Shown here one piece after another: positions 48,601 to 59,682 of a stretch of 64,000 nucleotides of DNA (its first letter is position 1; the number at the start of each line of letters is the position of its first letter). The notes beneath the pieces are model-generated. The model saw only the letters and a program-made list of their open reading frames with translations, had not been told where the DNA came from and did no database searches. The stretch lies in contig JAVLUZ010000271.1 in the NCBI GenBank assembly GCA_036768485.1, forward strand, positions 4,880,309 to 4,944,308. Reading direction: 5' to 3'. The stretch is from Mermis nigrescens. Taxonomy: Eukaryota > Nematoda > Enoplea > Mermithida > Mermithidae. A program made the position numbers and the translations under genes.

Positions 48601-50363
48601 ATTAAAAGTAGTGTACTAGCAAAGAAAAATGCTCCGATGGAACAAAAAAGATGAATATACTTGGAATTGTGGATTATTATGGATGTAAAAGGAGGGGACT
48701 AGGAAAAATCTACCTAAAGTCGGAAAATCTGCTAAAAATCACACTTTCTCTAAGCAACGCAAAAAATCGATGTATATTCTGCGGCCTCTAAAAAAGTGTC
48801 TTTTTTAAATAATGTTCGAAGTTTCAGATAAGAGTGTATAAACGAAATCTATCAAGGTTACTTTTTTAAATTGCTGGCACCTGATTGATAGAAAACTAAG
48901 AGGTATTGTATTTAAAGTTGTTTTGTTTTATGAGCATTATAGCAAGCAAAGCAGGAGCCGATTGATTAGTGCACACAATCGTTTCGGGCATGCTAGTGTA
49001 TCTACATTAAGTCTGTTTCAAGTCAACTTACGTGTTTCCTACTGTTTTTAACCAACCATGTCTTCAATTGTCTTCGATGTTTGCTATTTCATTCAATTGG
49101 CTTGGAAGACTGTTAGTTTACTTAATATCATTTCCCATAGCTACTGCATAGCTAACGTGCTGCTGTTTCAATCATTGTTATGGTTGAATATTTATTTTAA
49201 TCTGTTGGCCGCAGAATATACATCGATTTTTTGCGTTGCTTAGAGAAAGTGTGATTTTTAGCAGATTTTCCGACTTTAGGTAGATTTTCCTAGTCCCCTC
49301 CTTTTACATCCATAATAATCCACAATTCCAAGTATATTCATCTTTTTTGTTCCATCGGAGCATTTTTCTTTGCTATATAACTAATATTTATAGTCTATTT
49401 CACGAAACATTGTGCGTGAAAATCAATTTTAAGCGTTCAAACAAGTAGCTACAAAAGTTACTTCTAAGCAGGTTATTTTACTGTAATACAATTTCTCATA
49501 AACTTCATGTGCTCATCAATTGATGTGCACAGTATCGTGATTGTTACATCATTTTAAATTGTTTTTGTAATCGATTTTCATCAATTCAAAAATTGTAATA
49601 CGCGCACAAGGTCTCGTGAAATAGACTATACTTAATTATCGTAGGCTTGATAAATGGATTACGATAAGCACTACCATGTTCTTTATTGCAGCCCAATAGC
49701 AATGCATGTCATGCTAATTTGAAAATGCTCATTATGTCGTTTTTAAATTAGTAATTGCTTCTTTTAAGGAATACGTTATTTAATTTACTTATTTTTCACG
49801 ATGAGGCGTAAATCCCTTCTGCGCCGCAGAATATAGTTCGATTTTTTGCTTTTTCTTAGCGCTAATCAAATTTTCAGTAGATTCTTGCAGCCTTCACAGT
49901 CGCATGCGACTTTTTCAGGCCTGACCGCCATTTCAGAAGGAACTATATTGTCTTTACAACACACAGTACCAGCTTTACAGAGGGTGTACGTTTGATTTGA
50001 GGAAGTGATTTTCGTTTCAGACATTGAACTTTTATCCTTAAATTTGATCCTGTCAAAAAACTGATATTTTAGGGCTTACCGAGCTGGCTGCCTCTGCCCT
50101 ACGAAAAAATGTACACGTTGTTATATTTTTTGACTGTAAATGTGCCCTATTTGGTTATACGTTCGCTCATATGGCAAAAAAGCAACGACGTATCAGTTTT
50201 CATCGTGAAAAACCTGATTATGGTCATTTGGCTTTCGGGAAGTTTGGGTTGCGTACGTGATGTGGAAGGAGAAGAAGACCAACGATCGCTCAGAAGAGCA
50301 ACATGGTTCCGAAGCCAGGGGTCAGCCGGCGAACAATCAAACATGCAGCTCTTTGTAAAATGA
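39140..50363 (+). CDS. TMEM121: TMEM121-family multi-pass membrane protein, three exons, 314 aa
   Basis: Exons 39140..39682, 41700..41810 and 50073..50363 join in phase 0 at both junctions to give 314 residues, compared with about 319 in vertebrate TMEM121. Hydrophobic helices lie near residues 12-32, 44-70, 86-106, 122-143, 155-178, 191-212, 234-253 and 260-278. Family-like blocks are the Leu-rich LDIIDSVLLLQLL segment (TMEM121 has LDLLDLLDMQ), FNFILPTFALFKL, and YFLTVNVPYLVIR with VSVFIVKNL at the end (TMEM121 has ATVNV and SAIFVGKN). The ATG lies in a good context (AACAATGG). The C-terminal tail (GEEDQRSLRR onward) is polar. The biochemical function of this family is not established; I infer only an integral membrane protein. 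An AATAAA lies 72 bases past the stop. Confidence 0.85.
40162..40422. mobile_element. MITE-A copy in TMEM121-like intron 1
   Basis: Flanked by CACGCAAC (40154-40161) and TACGCAAC (40423-40430). The ends are CACACCTGGGCGTAGG and TGCTGCCCACAGTATG, with the core GAATAGTGCTCGATGAGAAA. Confidence 0.87.
41700..41810 (+). CDS. TMEM121: TMEM121-like exon 2
   Basis: A 111-bp exon, acceptor TTAAATTTCAG|GCA and donor CGAAAG|GTATAC. It encodes AKESTQKYTGLSTAILFFAC followed by FNFILPTFALFKLRYRK, one membrane helix. Reading through the donor reaches TAA at 41837 beside AATAAA motifs (41836, 41898), so a short alternative 3' end is possible. Confidence 0.85.
42712..43192. mobile_element. MITE-B copy (CAGTGGTGGATCCAG), forward, in TMEM121-like intron 2
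   Basis: The longest and best-bounded copy, starting CAGTGGTGGATCCAGCATT and ending AAATCCGCGCCTG. The inverted ends CAG(TG)GCGGAT(C/T) fit a hAT MITE. No target duplication remains. Confidence 0.75.
43650..47900. repeat. Degenerate satellite-like region with GTAAAGTTTACACT motifs in TMEM121-like intron 2
   Basis: Phrases such as TTACACCCAGTAGTTGTGTA, GTAAAGTTTACACT and ATTACGAATCTGACT recur irregularly. Between 44600 and 45140 the ACGAATCTGA phrase repeats at intervals of roughly 120-170 bp, indicating an old tandem array. A separate duplicated block (CAGCTATAACGRGACAC..GGTGCGGTTTTTT) lies at 43667-43760 and 45577-45670. Related GTTTACACTGTAGTGTAAAG sequence occurs at 16132. No coding is seen. 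Confidence 0.65.
48228..48306. repeat. Tandem palindrome, 24-bp unit CAATTTTCAATTTGAAAATTG
   Basis: Three head-to-tail copies of a self-complementary unit, ending in AAAATTGGG so that the whole 79-bp stretch is also roughly palindromic. It should extrude or fold readily. Confidence 0.85.
48617..49375. repeat. Near-identical inverted repeat, about 170-bp arms, 420-bp loop
   Basis: Left arm 48617-48786 (TAGCAAAGAAAAATGCTCCG to ATTCTGCGGCC) and right arm 49207-49375 are complementary with only about one indel by eye. The spacer 48787-49206 is unrelated sequence. It lies in intron 2 of the TMEM121-like gene, so the primary transcript would contain a long hairpin. Diverged relatives lie at 45160-45500 and 49825-49880. 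Confidence 0.88.
49389..49630. mobile_element. MITE with perfect 17-bp TIR TATAGTCTATTTCACGA
   Basis: The termini at 49389-49405 and 49614-49630 are exact complements, and TA at each extremity is compatible with a TA target (Tc1/mariner style). A related, worn copy lies at about 53815-54070 (GAAACGTTGTGCATG to GCACAAGGTTTC..ACAGACTATA). A third partial one lies near 47620-47760. Confidence 0.82.
50073..50363 (+). CDS. TMEM121: TMEM121-like exon 3 with stop codon
   Basis: The acceptor is ATATTTTAG|GGC. It encodes LPYEKMYTLLYFLTVNVPYL, then VSVFIVKNLIMVIW, corresponding to the last two helices of TMEM121. This connects across an 8.3-kb intron to exon 2 in phase 0. The antisense frame 50464-50147 is a shadow. 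Confidence 0.85.
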   Translation, partial: GLPSWLPLPYEKMYTLLYFLTVNVPYLVIRSLIWQKSNDVSVFIVKNLIMVIWLSGSLGCVRDVEGEEDQRSLRRATWFRSQGSAGEQSNMQLFVK

Positions 50364-50434
50364 TGTGACCAGATTAAGTGTAAACTTTTGTCGTTTAATA
50401 AGGTAATTTTGTCATTTAAATAATGCAAAGAATT

Positions 50435-50440
50435 AATAAA
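50435..50440 (+). promoter_or_regulatory. Polyadenylation signal AATAAA of the TMEM121-like gene
   Basis: A canonical AATAAA 72 bases after the stop codon of exon 3, just before the long (TA)n tract, so the 3' UTR would be short. Confidence 0.55.
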
Positions 50441-50462
50441 CTTTCTGGCATATCTTGTAGGC

Positions 50463-52120
<1,658 letters not shown>

Positions 52121-52157
52121 GTATGCCTAACGTGATTATGTCAGTCCTTCAATTGTA

Positions 52158-53400
52158 TGTGTAACTTAAGGCGGTTGTCAGTTGTCACCTTGGAGTTGTC
52201 TTAGCGCGCGCAAACGAGTTTGCTGATTAAGTACCGCTTGAAGTATGTACGGATAACTAAACCGACAGCACGCCGTCGAGGAAGATACCCAACACACAAC
52301 AACTACCAAAGCAACGAACCCCAGTAAGTACCTTCGGGGCTTACCTAAGTACCTATGCTACAGCTAGCGCTGGTCAGGAAGCTGCGGTAAAAACCTGCAC
52401 TCTTCCAAAATGACCCTAAATACCTACTACCTAAAATCTCCACGGACGTAACTGGTCCGATACTTATGGAGATTATGGGACGGGGATGCCGACCGCAGAT
52501 CCTAACCAGGAGTAATTAGATAACCCCGGTATTCGCCCTAGGTCCTTGGACCTTTTTAGACCAAAAGAATAATTTTTCGCGAAAAGAATTGAAAAGGTTT
52601 CGCGCCAGATTACCTATGGCGAAACTACTTATAAATTCCGGTTCCAATAGCACTCAGTACTTAAATCACAACAACAAAGAGCTCTATTCCGGGCTGTCAT
52701 CCACTATACAAATTATGTATAATTTTTATAGATTTTTGGTTCGAAAGAGGATTTATGAATTTTGCACGAAATGATAAATAAAAGATTTTACCCAATAAAC
52801 TCCGGCAAGAAATAAAGTCGAGGCCGGCCTTTACCCAAATCCTTGACTGCCTGCGGTATACTGCACCTCTAGACAGCTAATTTTCTAGCTTTTACCAAAT
52901 CAAACCAAATGTACAGTCTTAGGCGCTGATAAGGTCGGAAACGACACGCCAGTAATTAAAAAGGCAACTCTGCCACAAAACTAAACTAATAATCGTAGGG
53001 GGAAGGCCTACAGTAATATGAGAAGAAAAAGATTATATAATGTTTTTATAACAAAAATTGTGTGCTTCTTGCACATAGATTTTTCGGGTCTCCGCACAGG
53101 CTCAACGTGAATAGCAGTCATGTCGCCTATGTTTTAATTGTAAAAATTGATAGGGGACTTGTAGGGGTTCCACAGTAAAATCGCGTCTTCGTGTTCCTCG
53201 CAACACGTGGCGATAAGAGTCCAACCAAATGACACTGCGTGGTCGGAATGCCTCCGCATGTCGTACTATCGGAAACTATCCGACTGCAACGTGATCTGAA
53301 AATATGGCTGGATCGCCAAAATGGAACCAAAAGACCGGATGGTCGGAATAAGCGCACTAAGGTGCGCAGTGGCCGTACAAGTAACGGCACGTGTAGATAC
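52158..53400. other. Unassigned GC-richer block, possibly LTR-retrotransposon remnant
   Basis: The sequence is distinctly less AT-rich than its surroundings. It has TGTAACTTAAGGCGG at its left, AATAAA-type motifs at 52780-52820, and a 92-101 codon overlap of frames at 53127-53544 without known domains. The composition and a central polyadenylation-like motif would suit an LTR plus leader, but no second LTR, primer-binding site or Pol motif was seen. Confidence 0.3.
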
Positions 53401-54699
53401 ACTATCTACATATGTACATATGTATGTACCTACTTTTTAAGTCAGTTGAGGAAAAAAGAGCAGATCGAGGCCGACTTGGTTAAACTTGCTTATTTGTTCT
53501 TAGCCAGAAGTTCTCATGAGGCTGAATTTGAAAGAGTCGCTTAAATATGATGAGACGAAAAATCGTCAACATTCTTGAGTAACGACGAGTCTGGTTTACT
53601 CAAGTTTAGGCATACGTTTCGAAAATTCCGACTATTAAGCACAGGGTTATGGCGACGATTGATTAAATTCTTCAGCTACATATATGACATCAACATACAT
53701 TAATTGGACGGAAATTATCAATGCACAGGTCACAGATAACACAGTATAAAACTATATAATCAATAGTTTTGCATAAGCTCAATGATGTGCGTATGTTGCG
53801 TTTCATATGTACCTACTTATTGTCAATTTAAAGAAACGTTGTGCATGGAAATCATTTTCGGCGATCTAATGAGCAGTTACAGAAGTGGTTTCTAGGCAAC
53901 AAACTGTAATAGGTACCATTTCGTGTAGTAAAACTTCAAATGCTTATCCATTGTTATGCACAGCATAGTGGATTGCTGCTTCACTTTAAACATATTTTGT
54001 AATCGATTTACATCGACCCAAGAATTATGATGCATTCATGCACAAGGTTTCCTATAAAACAGACTATACATCAGTACATATTTACAATGATGTTGTTTTT
54101 GTTCTTTTCTATGATATGTGTGTTGTGTAGTCTATTTTTCAAATATCTAACATGCATGAATTTTGCTCGGTAAACAAATCCTCTTATTACTGTAGCGAAG
54201 CAATCGATTTATAATTTTTGCACGGCGGAGTAGTTGACGAATTTTTTATAGGTCGCCGGTCAAGCGATGAAGAAATCTAGTGTAACAGTAAAGAAGTGGT
54301 TTGCCGAGCGAATGCCATACGCTATAGATTAAAAAATACTTCCAATGCTTAGATTCAAATAAATTGGTGTGTAGCTGGCTAAGAAAAATAGGGTGTTATA
54401 GGACAGAATTCGAACAACGCCTTCTGAACCTGGAATGAAGCTCACACCTTTATGTCTCAAAGACAAAAATACATGGCAGCTGCTATTGCTCCAGTTTGTT
54501 TGCTCACATTCAGTTTATTATGCTTTACTACAGCAATGAAATGATAGACGCTGGTGCTTTTATGTGTGATACGATTTTCAAAAATATCGACTTACGCCTT
54601 AAGAAAACTAATTACGTTGCCTTGTGCGCACGTGATTGCTGGCGTATATTTACTGCTTAAGTGCCCATTTACTGTACCTTAAAACAGGATGGGACAGAA

Positions 54700-55620
54700 G
54701 CGATATTTTAGTATGGGAAACACGAACACCGTTTTTTTATTCCACTTTTTGGTCTATTTGTCAACCAAAATTTTGGGAAATGGAAAAAAATTTTTGGGCT
54801 TGGTTGGCATTTGTGGAAAATTTTTGTAATGCTAAAAATGCGTTTTAGAAGTTAAAACTTCAAAAATTTTTCGGCGCTTCGCGCCGAATTGATTAATGCC
54901 TTACTTATTATGAATCCCTAAGCCGCGCCGCGCCAATTACAGCATTTTTATCGACAATCTCGTCTAGAACTTCACCACGATTGAAAATCCTCATCTTCTT
55001 CACGGATTCAGTTAGTTTTTGTAATGCAAAAATGCGTTTTAGAGAAGTGAAACTACAAAATTTTCCGGCGCGCCGAATTGATTTAATTCTTACTTGTTAT
55101 TGATGTTTAAGCCGCGCGGCGCCAATTGCAGCATTTTTATCGATAATCTAGTCCTGGAACTCTACCACGATTGAAAATCCTTACCTTCTGCACAGTTTTT
55201 GTAATGCAAAAATGATTTAGGAAGAAGCTAAAATTTCAAAATTTTCTGGCGCTTCGCGCCATTTGATAAATTATAGTTTTAATTGTCAAAAACGACTTCA
55301 GAATTGGCTAAAATGCTTTATTGAAGGAAGGAAATTCAAGTTTCAACATAAATAACGTATACTGATTCTTATGTTTCTTGTAGAGCGCGAAATTTTTATA
55401 CAAAAAGTGCATCAATCACCGCTATTGCATGTGTACATAAAATTTTCTACTTAAAAAACACTGATTTTTCAACACAGCAGCTCTATTTCAAACGTTTTTA
55501 GACCCCCCGATAAAACGTGGAAAAAAGTCGGAAAAAGTGGAAAAAAATTTTGAGTTCGGTCTATAATGTCAACCAAATCGCTGGGAAAAAGAAAAACGGT
55601 GATGGGAAAACGAGGTTTTT
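54700..55620 (+). mobile_element. Second hAT element remnant, 5' region, with about 185-bp tandem repeats
   Basis: ATGTCAACCAAATCGCTGGG at 55567 encodes MSTKSLGK, the same start as the transposase remnant at 12805. The upstream 55350-55560 resembles the reverse of 12840-13060. At 54820-55340 a unit of about 185 bp (GTAATGCAAAAATGCG, hairpin GGCGCTTCGCGCC, GCATTTTTATCGACAATCT) repeats 2.7 times. The coding frame is lost soon after the zinc-finger start. Confidence 0.7.
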
Positions 55621-55629
55621 CGACTTTTG

Positions 55630-56530
55630 GGAGTGTACTCTAGCTAGTTTCTAGGTTTCTGACGCCTAAAATTACTAAGAATTGACATAAAACAGCGTGA
55701 AGCGCTGAATATTTGATATTTTCCATTATAAGTGTAAACTCTTCTATTTATAGGACAGACAAACTCATTTCGGCGCGAAGCGCCAAAATTTTTTGGGAAT
55801 TTCACACCTTTTTACAGTTTTTGTTTTCCCAACAATCTTTGGAATAAATGGAAAATAAGGGCTCCGTCAGAAATCCATAAAGATGGGCATAGGCGTAGCC
55901 GGGATTTCCGCCAGGGGGGAAACCAAAGAGAATTTTTCGTATAAACCCATAAAAAAACGGGCAGGGGCCTTTCAATGTCTAGAAATGTTGTATTGAAATT
56001 TTTTTACGTTTTTACGGAAAAATGATTATTAGGCGCTCTAAACGGCAGAAACTGCCAAAAGATAGAAGAAATCGGCGCAAAGAGGCGTAAGTTTAGCCAA
56101 CATTTTTGCCAGGGGTGAGGGATTCGAAAATGTTTTTGTATCAAAGTCCATAAAAATGTTTATACATATAAATGCGTCTTAGACGTGTAATAATGCCTTT
56201 TTTGACTATTTAATCGTCCTGCAATAATAAAAATGCAAAGAAAATTTTTTTTTGTAAATTTTCACAATTATTGCTGCACACTTTGTAAGTTATCTTACTG
56301 GGGTAGAACTTTAGATTACAGAGAATGCAATGGAAAACCTCTTTCGGGTCTGGGTGTCGCGCTCAAGCGCCCTAGTGGGGTCGGGGCAGATCCCGAAAAA
56401 TTGTGCAAAATTAAGCACTGAAATATTGAATTTTATTGTTAAAATTTTCATAAAATCGTCCAAATCATGGTCCGTACTTCAGATGATAAATAGATAATAA
56501 TAGATTGACGCGGAGCGCAGAAATTTCCCG
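55630..56530. other. Transposon-end debris, no gene
   Basis: It contains GGCGTAGCCGGGATTT (55889), a GGCGCGAAGCGCC hairpin (55773), and GCTGCACACTTTGTAAGTT..ACTGGGGTAGAAC (56274-56340), which matches the element end at 63270-63375. The 56233-56421 frame has no domain. Confidence 0.5.
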
Positions 56531-56532
56531 TT

Positions 56533-57073
56533 ATTTTCATGACAGAATGATATCAAGCTTAACACTCTGAGTACGATTAGTCAAAAGATCATGAATCCAT
56601 TTTATAAGATTATCACACAGTCCTTACTTGAATAATTTAGTAATTAACTTTGAACTTGAAACGGAATCAAAAGCTTTCTGAAAGTCCAAATAAATAGAAT
56701 CGATTGTATCTTTATTATCTAAATTTTTGATAATATAATCAGTGTCACAAAGTAGCTGTGATTCAAATGATTTTTTCGGTAAAAAGCCAAATTGGTATTT
56801 TGATAAGAGATTGTAATGCAAGATATACGTCATGATTTTATCTTTAATTATATTCTTTAATAATCGGCATGAAACACAAGTAAGTGAAACAGGTCTATAG
56901 TTATCAGGTGAAGCGGGGTCATTTTTTTAAAAAATGGGTACTACAAGAGCATGTTTCCAGATTTTAGGTAACTTAGAAGTTAAAAGAGATATTGAAAATA
57001 TCTTTTTTAATGGATTTACTAAAGAATAAGCCAGTTTTTTAAACAAAATTGGTGGAAGATTTTCAGGTCCAAC
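56533..57073 (-). pseudogene. Non-LTR reverse transcriptase fragment with frameshifts
   Basis: In order on the minus strand it reads VGPENLPPILFKKLAYSL, LPKIWKHALVVPIFK, NYRPVSL, LSKYQFGFLPKKSFE, IYLDFQKAFDSVSSSKL, then WIHDLLTNRTQSVKLD. These are the fingers/palm blocks of a CR1/jockey-type RT (usually YRPISL, Q.GF, YLDF.KAFD, W...FL..R.Q.V). At least two frameshifts break it, and the YADD catalytic block is beyond the fragment. Its 5' side is cut by a MITE-A insertion. Confidence 0.85.
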
Positions 57074-57347
57074 CACACCTGGGCGTGGGGGGGGGGGTTT
57101 TGGGGGGTATGCACCCCTCAGAAACCAAATAACTCCCTCCCCCAGAAATCAAAATACCCCCCCAGAATTCAATTTTTGAAAATTTTTTTCGTTTTTTTCG
57201 CAATTTTTTTGATGCCAATGGACAGTGCTTGATGAGAAACGTCGAAAAATGGTGTTTTCATCGCCATACCACCATTTTTAAGACCATTTTTTGACCTTTA
57301 AAAAATCTTGCACACCCCCCCAGAATTTTCTTGCTGCCCACGTATGG
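57074..57347. mobile_element. MITE-A copy inserted in the RT fragment, perfect 8-bp duplication
   Basis: Exact GGTCCAAC at 57066-57073 and 57348-57355. The 274-bp element runs CACACCTGGGCGTGGGGG to CTGCCCACGTATG. The host sequence is the RT fragment, so the MITE is younger than that retrotransposon insertion. Confidence 0.93.
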
Positions 57348-57359
57348 GTCCAACCTATG

Positions 57360-59682
57360 CTAAGCAGCTTTTAAACGCAATCTTGACAAAGCGCACAAGT
57401 TTTCTCTATACTTTTGAATTTCTTTTGACTTGAAATGTTTGCAAAGAGGTACTTCATCTTCTCATGGCGAAAAACGTTTTATAGTTCTTCGTTTGTTGCC
57501 ATTAAGTTAAAATAATTGCCAAAACTAGAATAAATCGGCGTGAAGTGCCGACTTGTTTTTTTATTCTGAAGAAATCGTCGCAGAACAGTGTTACGCAACC
57601 GCGCCAACTTCATTTCAATAAGATTGAAAATTTTCTTCAGGGGTGTTCCTTTCTTCCCCCACTGACTTCGCCAGTTAAGATGGGTTTAGAAAGTTCGGAT
57701 TTTTCGCAAAACATGCCAAAATCGTTAAATTGAAGTGCGGAAAACAAGTGTGATTGGAAAGTGTACATTGTTTGCCGAAATATTCTGGATTCCACCGCTG
57801 AATTCGTGTTTTTTTCGTGATTTAGCACTAGTACATAAAATTCATGATTTTATAGTTTTTTGCCAGAAAAAATGATTTTTCGTGTCATTTCCGGTATGTT
57901 AATGGCGTTTATACCAGTCATTTTGCTTGTAAATCTTTTTTATGTGTGATTTATGCAAATTTATGCAGATTTTCATCCAAACGTCCTTAAGCAAGGGCGT
58001 AACCAGGGGCTGAGGTCATTCCCCCGAATTTTTCAGAAATCTTGTTGATTTTTCTGGTGCAATAATTCTGTCCAGAAAATTGAGTTCAAAAGGCTGAAAA
58101 GTCAAAATTTTAGATGACGCTTCGCGCCGTGTCATTATTACTTATTGTTATATATGTAGACCCAATGAGTTTAACAGCTTTAATCAGTTAAAATAATACA
58201 GAATTTCACACCATTTTAGTAATTTAATGCACTATTTGTTACATTGAATGAAAATGCTAACGCAGGATATTTTAGTTAATTATCTCGTCATTATTTGCAA
58301 AAAAATCTTCCCAATTTAGCTTTTTACTCTAGTGTTGAATTATGTTCAGATGCAGACATTAATACTCGATTCGTCTAATAATAATTACATTTTTTGCAAT
58401 GAATGCTCTGAGATTTTTACTCATTCTGCACTCAAGTCGTTAAACTATTGCGAGACTAAAGCAAAAGTTTGACTGTTTGACATGGTGGAATGTTATCCAA
58501 TTAATTACATAATTCTTTGAAAACAAAATTCTGATTATTTGAATTCTAAAGAGGTTATTAGCAATTGAAGTCGACAGAATACCGACATGCATCGTAACAC
58601 ACGAACATATTTCTTGGGAAAGTACTTTCAGGGCGCTTGATTCCTGGAGAATAGTTGTGGTTCAAGTGCATTAATTTTTTCAATCCTTCGCTCTAAATAG
58701 TCATTTTATACCATTTATTGTTGAATTTCATTCAATTTTTTCGAAAATTGGTTAATTTTGTGTTTTAATGAGAAAGTTTAGTAAGAAATGTAAAAATCGT
58801 GCTTTTAGAGCATGTTTAACTTCATACATATCTTCTTTTATGCCCAACAAAAGATAGTATTGAAAGCACCGTTTTTTTGTACGAGACAAAGATTTTGAGG
58901 CTCGTACAAAGATTTTTAGAGCGATCTTTGTACAACTTTGTACACAAAGTATAGGCACTTTCTGGCCGATTTTTCATTGTTAAAAAAAATTGCCAAGTTT
59001 TCGTACAAAAAAAACAGTGATTGAAAAGTTTTAGATTAGCCCACCCTCCAGAATTTTTACGCTTTACATCATAAATATGCGGTGAAAAAATAGTAATAAG
59101 AGAAAGCTTACTAAGGTATAAAAGCTTGTGGATCTTAAGTGAACGTGAATAAACATGTGTATACCTATATGCACATTACAAGACAGCTGCATTTTTCTTA
59201 TTTAACCCTTCTTTAAAATATTCTCATATACAACGTATAGAACTATTTTAGCACCGGTACTGGCTAAAAAAGCGGTGGCACTGGTGCACCTCTAATACTA
59301 CGTAGTAATAAGTAGTTTTCTTGTGAGCTTGAATTGTCAAAGTTGTTTTATACAAATGTGTTAATTTTCTTCTCTGTCACTAATATTATTCACAGAGATA
59401 CAAAATGTTCAAGGAGGTAAAAAATTACCAAATTTCTTGGTGCTTTGCGCTACTTATGATTTTCGTACTGTTTATCAATAAATAGGCCAGAAGTTCCACA
59501 TTAAACTTGTAAAACTTTCAAACAGTTTCGGTCGTTTTACACTTTTTGTATTTTTGATCGTCAGAAACCCACAAATTAGCTAAGCTACACTGCTAAAGGT
59601 CGAAAAACTCAGTTTTATTATACAAAAATGTTTGGCCCTTCATCAATTCCAAGTGATTTATTACTTTATAATACAGTTCTTG
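57360..59682. other. No gene recognised
   Basis: AT-rich sequence with several GGCGC-TTC-GCGCC type hairpins (57536, 58119, 59437) and a GGCGTAACCAGGGGC end-like motif at 57998. At 59255-59297 a CACCGGTACTGG..CACTGGTGCACCTCTA stretch looks like the right end of a TAGAGRTGCACC hAT-like element. Confidence 0.45.
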
